From positions 1,240,001-1,304,000 of the forward strand of contig NZ_CP029331.1 in NCBI RefSeq assembly GCF_003345255.1: 64,000 nt of DNA, in the 5' to 3' direction. The position numbers and the translations under genes are program-made. A model generated the notes under the pieces. It ran no database searches. It saw nothing but the letters and a program-made list of their open reading frames with translations, and had not been told where the DNA came from. This stretch comes from Pseudothauera hydrothermalis (GTDB lineage Bacteria > Pseudomonadota > Gammaproteobacteria > Burkholderiales > Rhodocyclaceae). Positions within the stretch are counted from its first letter, which is position 1, and each line of letters starts with the position of its first letter. Shown piece after piece: positions 46,670-56,488 of this stretch.

Positions 46670-47749
46670 ATGATCTTCCGCAGTGCGCTTCAGCGCGAAT
46701 TTGCCCATTCGGCCGCCGCGGTGTTCGTGGCGCTGTTCGCGATTTTGCTGACCACGGTGCTGATTCGCATGTTGGGCGATGCCGCGGGCGGTAAAGTACC
46801 GCCCGACGCGGTGCTGGCATTGATCGGTTTTGGCGCCTTGGCCCGCCTGCCGGTGGTGCTGTCGCTTGCGGTGTTCATTGCGGTATTGCTGTCGCTGTCG
46901 CGGGCCTACAAGGACTCCGAGATGGTGGTGTGGTTTGCCTCTGGGCTGCCTCTGACGGCGTGGGTGCCCCCGGTGCTGCGCTTTGCGCTGCCGCTGGTGG
47001 CTGTGGTGGCTGCCACGACGTTGTTTCTGGCGCCGTGGGCCGAGCGCATGAGTATCGAGTATCGCGGCCGCTTGGAGAGCCGCGATGACAGCTCCCGGGT
47101 GGCGCCGGGTGTATTTCGTGAGTCGGCCACGGCCCAGCGTGTGTTTTTCGTCGAAACCGGCGCAAATGCTGACGGCAGGGTGCGTAATGTGTTCGTCAGC
47201 AGTGAGGAAGGCGGCCGGCAGAGCGTCATCGTGGCGGCCGAAGGTTGGATTCAGGTGGACGAGGCAGGCGATCGCTACGTGGTGCTCGATCGTGGTCGAC
47301 GCTATGAAGGCACCCCGGGGACGGCCGAATATCGGGTGTTGGAATTCGACACCTATGCGGTGCTGATCGAGCCGCGTGCGGCTGTGGCGACAAGCGTGCG
47401 GATGCGGGCGATGCCGACTGCAGAACTCGTCGGGCAGCCGGACGCGCGTAAGCAGGGCGAGCTCCTCGGACGTCTGGGTACGCCGCTGGCCGCGCTGTTG
47501 CTGGCGCTGCTTGTCATTCCGCTGTCGTTTGTCAATCCCCGCGCCGGGCGCACCAGCAACCTCATGGTGGCGCTGCTGGCTTATCTCACATACAGCAATG
47601 CCATTTCGGTGTGCCAGGCATGGGTGAGCCGTGAAAGGCTGTCTTTTGAGCTGGGGCTTTTGTTGCCACATCTGGTGGTGGCGGCGCTGATCGCAGTGTT
47701 GTTTCACCGACGCCTGGCGGTCTCGCCCTTTTGGCGGAGGCGCGCATGA
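46670..47749 (+). CDS. lptF: LPS export permease LptF
   Basis: Permease (359 aa) of the LptB2FG complex that extracts lipopolysaccharide from the inner membrane. Membrane helices at both ends (AAVFVALFAILLTTVLIRML; LGTPLAALLLALLVIPLSFVNPRAG) enclose a periplasmic jellyroll domain. The coupling-helix region SLSRAYKDSEMVVWFASGL is characteristic. ATG 46670 follows a gap of 135 bases from the divergent pepA; overlaps lptG by ATGA. Confidence 0.95.
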   Translation: MIFRSALQREFAHSAAAVFVALFAILLTTVLIRMLGDAAGGKVPPDAVLALIGFGALARLPVVLSLAVFIAVLLSLSRAYKDSEMVVWFASGLPLTAWVPPVLRFALPLVAVVAATTLFLAPWAERMSIEYRGRLESRDDSSRVAPGVFRESATAQRVFFVETGANADGRVRNVFVSSEEGGRQSVIVAAEGWIQVDEAGDRYVVLDRGRRYEGTPGTAEYRVLEFDTYAVLIEPRAAVATSVRMRAMPTAELVGQPDARKQGELLGRLGTPLAALLLALLVIPLSFVNPRAGRTSNLMVALLAYLTYSNAISVCQAWVSRERLSFELGLLLPHLVVAALIAVLFHRRLAVSPFWRRRA

Positions 47750-48825
47750 GCCGGGTGTTGCAGCGCTATCTGGCGCGGGAGATTCTGTTGTCCACTGCGC
47801 TGGTGTTGGCCGCGTTTCTGGGGCTGTTTGCGTTTTTCGATGTGGTCAACGAACTCGAGGATATCGGCAAACAGGGCTATGAACTGCACCACGCTCTGAT
47901 CTATGTGCTGATGACCGTGCCGAGCCGGATCTATGAGCTGATGCCGGTGGCGGTGTTGATCGGCAGTCTGTATGCGCTCACCACCTTGGCCCGGCATTCC
48001 GAAATCACCGTGATGCGCGCCTCCGGGTTGTCCAACGCGGCCATGATGGGCACTTTGGGTGCGATCGGCCTGGTGTTTGTCGCGCTCACTTTCGTGTTTG
48101 GCGAATACCTGGCCCCCCCGGCGGAGCGGGCCGCCCAGCAGTGGAAGCTGATTGCCACCCAGGCCAACGTGTCGCAGCGTTTGCGCTCGGGTTTATGGGT
48201 CAAGGACGGTCCGCGGGTGGTGAATGTGCGCATCCTGTTGCCCGACCGCAGCATGGAGCAGGTGCGTATTTTTGAGTTCGATGCCCAGTCAAGGATGATT
48301 TCGATCAGCGAAGCACAGGCCGGGCGTTATGACGCACAGGACGGTAGCTGGCGGCTGACTGGTGTGCGCCAGACGCAGTTTTCCGACAATCGCACGCAAG
48401 TAGTGGAACTGCCGGAAATCGCCTGGCGCTCGGAGCTCACCCCGGAAGTTTTGAGCGTGTTGATGGTGGCGCCGGAACGCATGTCGGTGGACGCGCTTTA
48501 TGCTTATATCCGTCATTTGCGGGACAACCGGCAAAGCGCCGAGCGCTACGAGATCGCTTTATGGAAGAAGCTGACCTATCCGCTGGCAGCGTTGGTGATG
48601 ATGGCGTTGGCACTGCCCTTTGCTCTGATGCACGACCGGCAGGCTGCGGTCAGCGTCAAGGTCTTCTTTGGGGTCATGCTGGGCGTGGGCTTTCACCTGC
48701 TCAACGGTCTGTTTTCCAATCTCGGGGTCATCAACGCTTGGCCGCCGGCGTTGGCGGCGATTACGCCAAGCCTGCTTTTTCTGCTGGCTGCCGGCGCGCT
48801 GCTGTATCTGGTGGAGCGACGCTGA
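47746..48825 (+). CDS. lptG: LPS export permease LptG
   Basis: Partner of LptF, 359 aa, same fold: N-terminal helices, TTLARHSEITVMRASGLSNAAMMG coupling segment, a periplasmic domain from about residue 135 to 265, and two or three C-terminal helices beginning KLTYPLAALVMMALALPFAL. Translation is coupled to lptF. No lptB here, as usual. Confidence 0.96.
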   Translation: MSRVLQRYLAREILLSTALVLAAFLGLFAFFDVVNELEDIGKQGYELHHALIYVLMTVPSRIYELMPVAVLIGSLYALTTLARHSEITVMRASGLSNAAMMGTLGAIGLVFVALTFVFGEYLAPPAERAAQQWKLIATQANVSQRLRSGLWVKDGPRVVNVRILLPDRSMEQVRIFEFDAQSRMISISEAQAGRYDAQDGSWRLTGVRQTQFSDNRTQVVELPEIAWRSELTPEVLSVLMVAPERMSVDALYAYIRHLRDNRQSAERYEIALWKKLTYPLAALVMMALALPFALMHDRQAAVSVKVFFGVMLGVGFHLLNGLFSNLGVINAWPPALAAITPSLLFLLAAGALLYLVERR

Positions 48826-48900
48826 GCCGGCGCACGGCTGCCTGGGTTGGGTAAAACCTGGGATTGCTCAGAGGTGTGGGCTGAGCATCGCGTAGATGGC

Positions 48901-48923
48901 AAAACGGACCCCGTGGGGTCCGT
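48901..48923 (-). terminator. Intrinsic terminator of the rpsP-rplS operon
   Basis: A perfect nine-base-pair stem (ACGGACCCC / GGGGTCCGT, two-base loop, 48904-48923) followed in the minus direction by a T-run (48904-48901), 27 bases after the rplS stop. Confidence 0.85.
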
Positions 48924-48949
48924 TCCGCTTTGCTAAACCGTCAAACCGG

Positions 48950-49351
48950 TCAGGCTTGTTGCTTTTGCTGTTTCTTCGCTGCGACAGCCTTGTAGTCGAG
49001 CTTTTCCTTGATCCGGGCGGACTTGCCGGAACGCTGGCGCAGGTAGTACAGCTTGGCGCGACGCACATCACCGCGACGCTTGACCTCGATGCTGGCCACC
49101 AGCGGGGAGTAGGTCTGGAAGGTCCGTTCCACGCCCTCGCCGGAGGAGATCTTGCGCACGATGAAGCTGGAGTTGAGACCGCGGTTGCGCTTGGCAATCA
49201 CCACGCCTTCGTAGGCCTGGAGGCGTTCGCGGTTGCCTTCCTTGACCTTGACTTGTACCTCTACGGTGTCGCCCGGGGCGAATGCCGGAATGGTCTTGCC
49301 TTCGGTCAGGCGGGCGATTTCTTCCTGTTCGAGCTGCTGAATCAGGTTCAT
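48950..49351 (-). CDS. rplS: 50S ribosomal protein L19
   Basis: L19, 133 aa: [15 protein letters not shown] start, [35 protein letters not shown]-type core, and [17 protein letters not shown] near the end, with a Lys/Gln-rich tail ([10 protein letters not shown]). Last gene of rpsP-rimM-trmD-rplS, 85 bases after trmD. Confidence 0.99.
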   Translation of the reverse strand: MNLIQQLEQEEIARLTEGKTIPAFAPGDTVEVQVKVKEGNRERLQAYEGVVIAKRNRGLNSSFIVRKISSGEGVERTFQTYSPLVASIEVKRRGDVRRAKLYYLRQRSGKSARIKEKLDYKAVAAKKQQKQQA

Positions 49352-49435
49352 CTATGACTCCTGTCGTTTCAATGGCCTGTGGCCTTGCATGCAGAGCAGG
49401 CGGACCTGGTGCGATGCGGTTTGTCATCGGAACAT

Positions 49436-50251
49436 TCAGCCCGTGTGGCGGGCCGATGTTCCTTCCTGTTCCCGCTCGAATTCCTCGAGCAGGTTCAATT
49501 CTTCCTTGCTCAACTGCCGCCCGGCCAGCAGGTCGGGGCGCAGTAGCCGGGTGCGGCCCAGCGACTGCTTGAGCCGCCAGCGGCGGATTGCCGCGTGGTT
49601 GCCCGACAGCAACACCGCCGGCACCGCCTCGTCCCGATAGACTTCGGGCCGCGTGTAGTGCGGGCAGTCCAGTAGCCCGTCGGCGAACGAGTCTTCGCGG
49701 GCCGAATCCGCGTCGTTCAGTGCGCCGGGCAACTGGCGCACGATTGCGTCCAGCAACACCATTGCCGGCAGCTCACCGCCCGACAAAACGAAGTCGCCAA
49801 GCGAAATCTCTTCATCGACGCAGCGGTCCAGCAGGCGCTGGTCGACCCCTTCATAGCGTCCGCACAGCAGCACCAGGGCGGGCTGCGCGGCCAATGCCAG
49901 TACCTTGCGATGATCCAGCTTGTGCCCTTGAGGCGACAGGTAGATCACCGGTCCGGCCAATCCCAGTGCGGCGCGCTGCGCCCGCTGAGCCTGGTCGATT
50001 GCCCGTTCCAGCGGTTCGGCCAGCATGACCATGCCCGGCCCGCCGCCGTAAGGGCGGTCGTCTACGGTGCGATGCGCATCGCTGGTAAATTCGCGCGGGT
50101 TGTGGAAAGCAATCTCGTAGAGACCGCGATCCAGCGCCCGCCGGGTGATGCCGCTGCCGGTCAGGGCGGCGAACATCTCCGGAAAAAGCGTCACGACATC
50201 GAAGCGGCGCACACCCGTTATGCCAGCATCCGGCGCGTTCCGCTCTTGCAC
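49436..50251 (-). CDS. trmD: tRNA (guanine37-N1)-methyltransferase TrmD
   Basis: SPOUT-class methyltransferase that modifies G37 of tRNAs to keep reading frame. Trefoil-knot and substrate motifs: [59 protein letters not shown] and [11 protein letters not shown]. The start is unsettled: GTG 50251 lies 7 bases after the rimM stop (271 aa); GTG 50212 just before RRFDVVTLF gives 258 aa, closer to the usual length. Third gene of the conserved ribosomal operon. Confidence 0.97.
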   Translation of the reverse strand: MQERNAPDAGITGVRRFDVVTLFPEMFAALTGSGITRRALDRGLYEIAFHNPREFTSDAHRTVDDRPYGGGPGMVMLAEPLERAIDQAQRAQRAALGLAGPVIYLSPQGHKLDHRKVLALAAQPALVLLCGRYEGVDQRLLDRCVDEEISLGDFVLSGGELPAMVLLDAIVRQLPGALNDADSAREDSFADGLLDCPHYTRPEVYRDEAVPAVLLSGNHAAIRRWRLKQSLGRTRLLRPDLLAGRQLSKEELNLLEEFEREQEGTSARHTG

Positions 50252-50258
50252 TTTTACA

Positions 50259-50765
50259 CTACCAATCTTTTTCCCAAACCACCCGGATACGCCGGCTGGC
50301 CAGATCAACATCCAGTACGTAGGCGGCAACGAAGGGGATCAACCGTTTTGAGTCGCCATCGACCACTTGCAGTACGTCATGTACGCCGGTCGATAACAGA
50401 CCGGAGACAACACCCAGCGCCTCGCCGGCTTGGTTTTCCACCGCGAGCCCGACCAGATCATGCCAGTAGAACTCATCTTCTGCGGTCTGCGGCAAAGCGT
50501 CGCGCGGTGCCCCGATATACCAGCCGTCCAGCGCTTCGGCAGCGTTGCGGTCCGGGGTTTCGGCAAAGGCTGCTATCAACCCTTTGCCGTGCATCCGGCA
50601 GCCTTTGAGCGTTACCGCTCGCCAGCTTGGATCGGGCGCATCGTCGGCCGGGGCGAGCCACCAGCGTTGCATTTTGCGCCAAGATAGTGGGTCGTCGCCG
50701 AAAGGATGAATTTTCACCCAGCCTTTTACGCCGAAGGGGGCCACAATGCGCCCCAGGACAATCAT
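50259..50765 (-). CDS. rimM: Ribosome maturation factor RimM
   Basis: RimM (168 aa) assists 30S head assembly and binds S19. [23 protein letters not shown] at the start and the PRC-barrel part [28 protein letters not shown] and [14 protein letters not shown] are conserved. Located 22 bases after rpsP. Confidence 0.98.
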   Translation of the reverse strand: MIVLGRIVAPFGVKGWVKIHPFGDDPLSWRKMQRWWLAPADDAPDPSWRAVTLKGCRMHGKGLIAAFAETPDRNAAEALDGWYIGAPRDALPQTAEDEFYWHDLVGLAVENQAGEALGVVSGLLSTGVHDVLQVVDGDSKRLIPFVAAYVLDVDLASRRIRVVWEKDW

Positions 50766-50787
50766 GACGCGCGTTGTGCTGGCGTGT

Positions 50788-51036
50788 TCAGGCTGCGGCA
50801 GCGGCCTGTTTGACCAAGCGGGCGACCGTGTCGGAGAGCTGAGCGCCGTTTTGCTGCCAGTAGGTCAGACGTTCGGCGTTGATTACCAGATTTTTTTCCG
50901 CACCGGAGGCAACCGGGTTGTAAAAGCCGATGCGCTCGATGAAGCGGCCGTCGCGACGGTTGCGCGAATCGGCTGCGACGATGTTGTAGAAAGGGCGCTT
51001 CTTGGCACCGCCACGGGCAAGACGAATGACGACCAT
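50788..51036 (-). CDS. rpsP: 30S ribosomal protein S16
   Basis: S16, 82 aa: [20 protein letters not shown] and [13 protein letters not shown] are diagnostic. First gene of the operon, with an AGGA ribosome binding site and a strong upstream promoter. Confidence 0.99.
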   Translation of the reverse strand: MVVIRLARGGAKKRPFYNIVAADSRNRRDGRFIERIGFYNPVASGAEKNLVINAERLTYWQQNGAQLSDTVARLVKQAAAAA

Positions 51037-51072
51037 CTGAGTATCCTGATCGGAAGATTCTAAAAACCGCGC

Positions 51073-51101
51073 ATTTTATCCGAACGGCTACCGACAAACA
51101 A
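51073..51101 (-). promoter_or_regulatory. Promoter of the rpsP-rimM-trmD-rplS operon
   Basis: Minus strand: TTGTTT (51101-51096), exactly 17 bases, TAAAAT (51078-51073). It lies about 37 bases ahead of the rpsP ATG. Confidence 0.75.
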
Positions 51102-51260
51102 GCGAAAAACTGGGGCAATGATATGACTGCAGTCGGTACCATCGGGGAAGGTGGATTCGTGCACAAGATACGTAAAAACTTTGCCCAGATTGGGCAGAGC
51201 GGGGCCACGCAGTTCGATTTTGAATAGAATGCGTTCACCATTCGTGATATGGCGTAAACG

Positions 51261-52772
51261 ATGCAGGCGTCCGAACAACAAACAGCTCAGATCGATGCGG
51301 CGCTGACCTGGTTGGCTGCCGAGCCAAACGACGATCCCGTGGCAGATCTGGCTGCGCTGCGCGGCTATTTCGAGCAGGTCAGGGACCCGGCGGTGCCGGG
51401 TGCGCTGTTTGCAGACTGTCTGATCCAGTTCGATGCGCGGGCGCGGGATATCTGCGAGCGTTTCCGCGCCCGCCTGCTGGATGCGCCGCTGCCTTTGTCA
51501 TCCGATCTGCGCCAGCCAACCGAAGCCTTGATCGATGCCTTGCTCGACTTGGCGGCCGGCTTTCAGCGGGTGATCGAAGATGTGCGTGGCCGTTGGCTGG
51601 GCGGAGCGCGTACCGATGCGCATGGGTCGATCGTGCGCGCCCTGCGTTTGTCGATGGAGGCTTACCTTTTTGCCAGCATGATCGGTGCGCCGGCGCCGGC
51701 AGGGTTTTGGCTTCGCGTCTATGGCTTGCTGGCGGCCGCCATGCGTATCGAAACCGTCAAGGCAGAAGGCGGGGCCAAAGCGTCTGCCCAGATCATCATG
51801 GCTTTGGCTGCGTTACAGCCGGAAAGCCTGACCGGCCGCGAACTGGTCTGGGTGCGCGATTTTCTCGACGGCGTGCAATGTGATGTGCAGTTTTCCCAGC
51901 AGCGTCCAAACGATGAACGTGCGGGCTATTGGATCGATCTCCAAACCGATGAACCGCCCACCGCGCTGGTTCGCCGGGCGCCACCGGCCAATGCAGAACT
52001 GCTGTATTTCGCCTCCGGTGCGCTGGCCGCCGAAGTGGCGCGTCGGCTCGAATGGCTGGAGTCGCGCGTGGCGCAAGCCGAGGTTGTCGGCTTGGAACGC
52101 GATATCGATCTGCTCGATGCCGAGGGCCAAGCGCTGCCACCCGGGTTGACGCCTTTGGAGGCTTTGTCGCTGCTGCGCCGCATGCATGAGCGCTGGTCTG
52201 CGCCGCCGCATCGCGGCTTGCCGCGTCGCCAGCATGAATATACCGTGCAAGTATGTGCCGGTTTGCGCGCCATTTGGGAGATGTTCCGCCGCGGTGAGGC
52301 CGGGGCGCGCATCGATGAATGGATGGTGTGCAATGAAAGCCCCGGCGGATACGCGATCATGAGTGTGGCGGGCGTCTCCGGCGCGCTCAGCGCCGGCATG
52401 GTGCTTGCGCTGCGTTCCGATGCCGGCAAGCCCTGGACGCTATGTATCGTGCGCTGGCTTCGCAGCGATCAGCCCGATCAGGTGGAGCTTGGCTTGCAGG
52501 TGGTCGCTCACGGCGGTAGTGCGGCGACCATTGCGTTTAGAGGAAGCGAGCTGAACACGATACAGCCGGCTTTGATTTTGCCCCCGTTGGCGGGGGTGCG
52601 GCACCATCCGGCGGTGCTAGTGAAAACCGGGTCGTACGTCTCCCGACGTTTCATGCTGGTCCGCGATCTCGAAAAACGGCTTTACGTCGCGCAGGGGCGG
52701 GTGATCAGCCTGGACATGCAGACTGCCAATATCGAGCTGTTGCAATACGAAGTCGACCCTTATCCGATCTGA
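51261..52772 (+). CDS. Hypothetical protein, 503 aa, predicted cytoplasmic
   Basis: No signal peptide or membrane helix. The first ~230 residues are helical and Ala/Leu-rich; residues from about 325 form a beta-rich domain (RRQHEYTVQVCAGLRAIWEMF, WMVCNESPGGYAIMSVAGVSG, WTLCIVRWLRSDQPDQVELGLQVVAHG) whose pattern recalls PilZ-like or other small beta-barrel domains, but no RxxxR...DxSxxG motif is evident, so cyclic di-GMP binding cannot be claimed. Divergent from rpsP; its end overlaps the yihY stop by 13 bases. The family looks beta-proteobacterial to me, with no known role. Confidence 0.7.
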   Translation: MQASEQQTAQIDAALTWLAAEPNDDPVADLAALRGYFEQVRDPAVPGALFADCLIQFDARARDICERFRARLLDAPLPLSSDLRQPTEALIDALLDLAAGFQRVIEDVRGRWLGGARTDAHGSIVRALRLSMEAYLFASMIGAPAPAGFWLRVYGLLAAAMRIETVKAEGGAKASAQIIMALAALQPESLTGRELVWVRDFLDGVQCDVQFSQQRPNDERAGYWIDLQTDEPPTALVRRAPPANAELLYFASGALAAEVARRLEWLESRVAQAEVVGLERDIDLLDAEGQALPPGLTPLEALSLLRRMHERWSAPPHRGLPRRQHEYTVQVCAGLRAIWEMFRRGEAGARIDEWMVCNESPGGYAIMSVAGVSGALSAGMVLALRSDAGKPWTLCIVRWLRSDQPDQVELGLQVVAHGGSAATIAFRGSELNTIQPALILPPLAGVRHHPAVLVKTGSYVSRRFMLVRDLEKRLYVAQGRVISLDMQTANIELLQYEVDPYPI

Positions 52773-54001
52773 TGGTGAGTCTGATCAGCCAGCAGATCCG
52801 CTAGACTGATATCGGCCTGCGTCATGGCACTGGCAAAGCGCGCAGCGGCCGTATGCACCGGGCTGCCGTGTTCGGTCGCCGCCAGCCAGTCAGAGGGCGA
52901 TAGCGCAAAGCGGGAGATGATCTCGGATAGGCCCAGGCGCTGCGGCGCAATGCTGAGCACCCAGTGCCCCTGGTCGGTACGCGCCACCCAGCCGGCTTCG
53001 CACAGCGCGCCCAACACCGCCTCGCATCGATCGTCCGGCAAGCCGGCTGCTTCCTGAAGCCGGCCGAAACCGGCAGCATTGCCGCTGCCTTGTAAGCGCG
53101 CCAATTCGACCAGGATGCCGAGTGCGGCGTGCGCGCGCTCGCCGGTAAAGGACGGCGCTATCCGGCTGCGTGCGATGAAGGCCGGCAGGCTGGCGGTGAG
53201 TAATGCCCCCAGCAGAACGATGACCCACGACAGATAAAGCCAGACGAGAAAGATCGGCAAGGCCGCAAAAGCGCCATAGACCAAGGTATAGGTCGGAAAA
53301 CGGGTAATGAAGACCCCGAAGGCGCGTTGCATCAGAAAAAAACCGAGCGCCGCAACAAAGCCGCCGAGCAGGGCATGCACCGCTTTGACCGGATGATTGG
53401 GCACCGCAAAATACAGGTAGCTGAACAGCAGCCCCAGCATCAATGGCGGCAACAGGCGAGCCGCCATCTTGCCCAGCCAGGGCGCGTGATCGACCAGCTC
53501 CATCGATGCACTGATGAGGTAGCCCGAAGCGAATACGCTGGCGCCAAGCACCAAGGGTCCCAGCGTCAGCGCAAACCAGTAGACGGCGATCCGGAAAAGC
53601 AGCGGTCGCGGTTGACGCACGCCCCAAATCTGGTTGAACACGCGCTCGATGGTCGATAACAGCATCAGGGCGGTGACCAGCAGCAGCGCGGTGCCCAGCA
53701 GCGTCAATCCGGTGGCTTTCTGTGAAAACTGCAAGGCATAGGTGGTAATGATCTTGCCGGCCCGCTCGGGCAGCAGATTTTCCAGCAGAAAGACTTTCAG
53801 CGAAGTGCCCAAGTCGGCAAAGCCGGGGAAATTGCTGAACAGCGCAATGGCAACCGTCACCAGCGGCACCAGTGCCAGCAGGGTGGTAAACGCCAGGCTG
53901 CCGGCGACCTGAGAGCAGTGCGTGGCCGTGAAGCGGTTGAGCAGCAAGCGGAGGAGATCGCGCGCGGCGTAAAACATCATGGTCGGTGCGTAGCGGGACA
54001 T
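52760..54001 (-). CDS. YihY/virulence factor BrkB family membrane protein
   Basis: A 413-aa protein with about six helices. Family motifs: SLAFTTLLALVPLVTVAIAL, LLSTIERVFNQIWGVRQPRP, YLYFAVPNHPVKAVHALLGG and YGAFAALPIFLVWLYLSWVIVLLGA. The last ~130 residues are soluble and include a winged-helix-like part, seen in the longer proteobacterial members. Formerly misnamed ribonuclease BN; function unknown. ATG 54001 is chosen; a TTG at 54010 is also open. Confidence 0.9.
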   Translation of the reverse strand: MSRYAPTMMFYAARDLLRLLLNRFTATHCSQVAGSLAFTTLLALVPLVTVAIALFSNFPGFADLGTSLKVFLLENLLPERAGKIITTYALQFSQKATGLTLLGTALLLVTALMLLSTIERVFNQIWGVRQPRPLLFRIAVYWFALTLGPLVLGASVFASGYLISASMELVDHAPWLGKMAARLLPPLMLGLLFSYLYFAVPNHPVKAVHALLGGFVAALGFFLMQRAFGVFITRFPTYTLVYGAFAALPIFLVWLYLSWVIVLLGALLTASLPAFIARSRIAPSFTGERAHAALGILVELARLQGSGNAAGFGRLQEAAGLPDDRCEAVLGALCEAGWVARTDQGHWVLSIAPQRLGLSEIISRFALSPSDWLAATEHGSPVHTAAARFASAMTQADISLADLLADQTHHQIG

Positions 54002-54176
54002 AGGGATCAAGATTAAGCCAGATGGGCAGTGCAGGGCAGGCGTCGATGTGCCCGGGTTCGGTTCATGGGTGCGCGCAAGCCGGCAAGTGCGCTGGCGACA
54101 AAGCGATTGACCCAGCCCTCAACCTAACCAAGAATCCCCGCCTGACTGTGTCTTTGCGATTTGAAACCGCCCAAAT

Positions 54177-54983
54177 ATGTTCGACTCTAGCCATTCCGAC
54201 ATCCGCTTCCACGACGTGTGGATCGAGCATCCACAGGGGCGGATTTTCGCCCGCAGCTGGGAGCCGCCCGGTGAGGAGAGCGCAAGCCCGATTGTGCTGT
54301 TGCATGACTCGCTCGGTTGCGTGGCGTTGTGGCGGGATTTTCCGGCGGCACTGTGCGCGCAGACCGGGCGCAGGGTGATTGCCTATGATCGATTGGGGTT
54401 CGGCCGCTCTACGGCGCGCGAAACGCTGCCGGCGCTGAGCTTTGTGGCCGATGAGGCAACCGAGGTTTTCCCACTGGTGCGTCAGCAGCTTGGGTTGGAC
54501 CGTTTTGTCGTTTTGGGGCACAGCGTGGGCGGTGGTATGGCGGTACATTGCGCCGCGCAATTTGCAAATCACTGCGAGGCTTTGATCACCGTATCCGCCC
54601 AAGCCTTTGTGGAGGCACGTACGATACAAGGTATCGAAGCGGCCAAACAGATGTTCCAGGATGCGGCGCAACAACAGCGACTGGCCCGGTATCATGGCGA
54701 CAAGGCACCCTGGGTGTTGGCGGCATGGATCGAACGCTGGCTGGATCCGGACTTTGCCCACTGGTCGCTGGCAACAGTGCTGCCAAACGTTTACTGCCCG
54801 GTGCTGGCCATTCACGGCGCCGAAGACCCATACGGTTCGGCCCGCCATCCGCAGATGATTGCGCAGTTGTGCAACGGGCCGGTGCAACTGGCGCTCATGG
54901 ACGAGGTCTTTCATGTGCCACACCGCGAGCAGCCTGCGCGCGTGCTCGAATGGGTGGCCAAGTTCTTGGCGCAAAGCAGATGA
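54177..54983 (+). CDS. Alpha/beta-fold hydrolase
   Basis: A 268-aa hydrolase: HDSLGCVALWRDFPAAL (oxyanion HG-like loop, here HD), nucleophile Ser in VLGHSVGGGMAVH, acid in HGAEDPYGS and a C-terminal His (EVFHVPHREQP). Substrate unknown; the fold group includes esterases and C-C hydrolases. It overlaps the following flavodoxin gene by four bases (ATGA), so the two are co-translated. Confidence 0.85.
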   Translation: MFDSSHSDIRFHDVWIEHPQGRIFARSWEPPGEESASPIVLLHDSLGCVALWRDFPAALCAQTGRRVIAYDRLGFGRSTARETLPALSFVADEATEVFPLVRQQLGLDRFVVLGHSVGGGMAVHCAAQFANHCEALITVSAQAFVEARTIQGIEAAKQMFQDAAQQQRLARYHGDKAPWVLAAWIERWLDPDFAHWSLATVLPNVYCPVLAIHGAEDPYGSARHPQMIAQLCNGPVQLALMDEVFHVPHREQPARVLEWVAKFLAQSR

Positions 54984-55471
54984 AGACCTTGCTCATCGTC
55001 TATCACAGCATGACCGGCGGCACTTTGCAGATGGCACAGGCCGCGGCGCAAGGCGCGATGAGCGAGGCGGCGGTAACGGTACGGTTGCTGCCGGCCAGCC
55101 AGGCCGATGCAGACGACATGCTCACCGCCGACGGCTACCTCTTTGCAACGCCCGAATACTTGGCTGCCATCTCGGGGGTGCTCAAGGACTTTTTCGATCG
55201 CAGCTACTACCCGGTGCTCGACCGGGTCAATGGCCGACCCTATGGCCTGATGGTGTGTGCCGGCAGCGATGGCAGCAATGCCGTGCGCCAGATCGAACGC
55301 ATTGTCACTGGCTGGCGCTTGCGGCCGGTGGCGGAGCCGCTGATTGTCTGCACAAGGGCTCAGACGGCCGCCGAGATCATGCTGCCAAAGCAGATCGATG
55401 CCGCCGAGCGCGCGCGCTGCCACGCGCTGGGTGCGGCAGTGGCAAGCGGTCTGGCTATGGGGGTGTTTTGA
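54980..55471 (+). CDS. Flavodoxin-like / NAD(P)H-dependent FMN reductase family protein
   Basis: A 163-aa flavodoxin-fold protein. TLLIVYHSMTGGTLQMAQAAAQG is an FMN phosphate-binding loop, and GYLFATPEYLAAISGVLKDFFDRSYYPV and YGLMVCAGSDGSNAVRQIERI are typical of the family. Likely a small electron-transfer or quinone-reducing flavoprotein. Coupled to the hydrolase gene upstream. Confidence 0.83.
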   Translation: MKTLLIVYHSMTGGTLQMAQAAAQGAMSEAAVTVRLLPASQADADDMLTADGYLFATPEYLAAISGVLKDFFDRSYYPVLDRVNGRPYGLMVCAGSDGSNAVRQIERIVTGWRLRPVAEPLIVCTRAQTAAEIMLPKQIDAAERARCHALGAAVASGLAMGVF

Positions 55472-55564
55472 AGCGCTGCGGCTGGCCGTCTGTGTGCAGC
55501 ACAGACGGCAACCGGGTCGGGGTCGCAGAGGCGAGGCCGCACGGCCCGCGGCAACGCGCCGGAA

Positions 55565-56356
55565 TCAGCCTTGATCCGGGTTGCCCAGCGCGGTGGTGTT
55601 GAAACCGCCGTCAACATACATGATCTCGCCGGTGATGCCGCTGGCAAGATCCGAGCACAGAAAAGCGGCCGCATTGCCCACTTCCTCGATGGTGACGTTG
55701 CGGCGCAACGGAGCATTGCGCTCGTTGAACGACAGCAGTTTGCTGAAACTGCCGATCCCCGAGGCGGCCAGGGTCTTGATTGGACCGGCGGAAATCGCAT
55801 TGACCCGGGTGCCTTCCGGCCCCAGGCAAGCGGCCAGATAGCGCACCGATGCCTCGAGGCTGGCCTTGGCCAGACCCATGATGTTGTAGTTGGGCATGGT
55901 GCGCACCGCGCCCAGATAGGACAGGGTGAGCAGTGCGCCGTTGCGGCCCTTCATCATCGGTCGCGCGGCCTTGGCCAGCGCAGGGAAGCTGTAGGCCGAC
56001 ACTTCCTGCGAGATGCGGAACGCTTCGCGCGAGAATCCTTCGAGAAAATCGCCTTCTAGCGCCTCGGTGGGGGCGTAGGCGATGGAATGGACGACACCGT
56101 CCAGACCGTCCCAGCGCTCGCCCAACTGTGCGAACAGTGCGGTGATCTGCGCGTCATCCTGAACGTCGCACGGCAGTACGATATGACTGCCGAAGTCGGC
56201 CGCCATTTTGCTCACCCGTTCCGCAAAGCGCTCGCTTTGGAAGGTAAACGCCAGCTCGGCGCCTTCGCGGTGCATGGCCTTGGCAATGCCGTAAGCAATC
56301 GAACGATTGCTCAGCAATCCGGTGATCAGGATGCGTTTGCCAGCTAAAAAGCCCAT
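55565..56356 (-). CDS. fabI: Enoyl-[acyl-carrier-protein] reductase (NADH) FabI
   Basis: FabI (263 aa) performs the last reduction of each fatty acid elongation cycle. It has the FabI form of the NAD loop ([16 protein letters not shown]), [17 protein letters not shown], and the catalytic Tyr-x6-Lys (YNIMGLAK). Full length. A perfect -10 TATAAT on this strand at 56394-56389 lies 32 bases before the ATG. Confidence 0.97.
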   Translation of the reverse strand: MGFLAGKRILITGLLSNRSIAYGIAKAMHREGAELAFTFQSERFAERVSKMAADFGSHIVLPCDVQDDAQITALFAQLGERWDGLDGVVHSIAYAPTEALEGDFLEGFSREAFRISQEVSAYSFPALAKAARPMMKGRNGALLTLSYLGAVRTMPNYNIMGLAKASLEASVRYLAACLGPEGTRVNAISAGPIKTLAASGIGSFSKLLSFNERNAPLRRNVTIEEVGNAAAFLCSDLASGITGEIMYVDGGFNTTALGNPDQG

Positions 56357-56488
56357 TGTCCGATAGTCTCCAGTGGTACAAGCGGCGGATTATAGCCGAT
56401 GCGCGAATGTGGAAATGATCATGCGCGGCCGATACGCCAAAACGGGTAGGCGGGGTGGCGACGAGGTGAATACGGCTAGAATCGCGCC

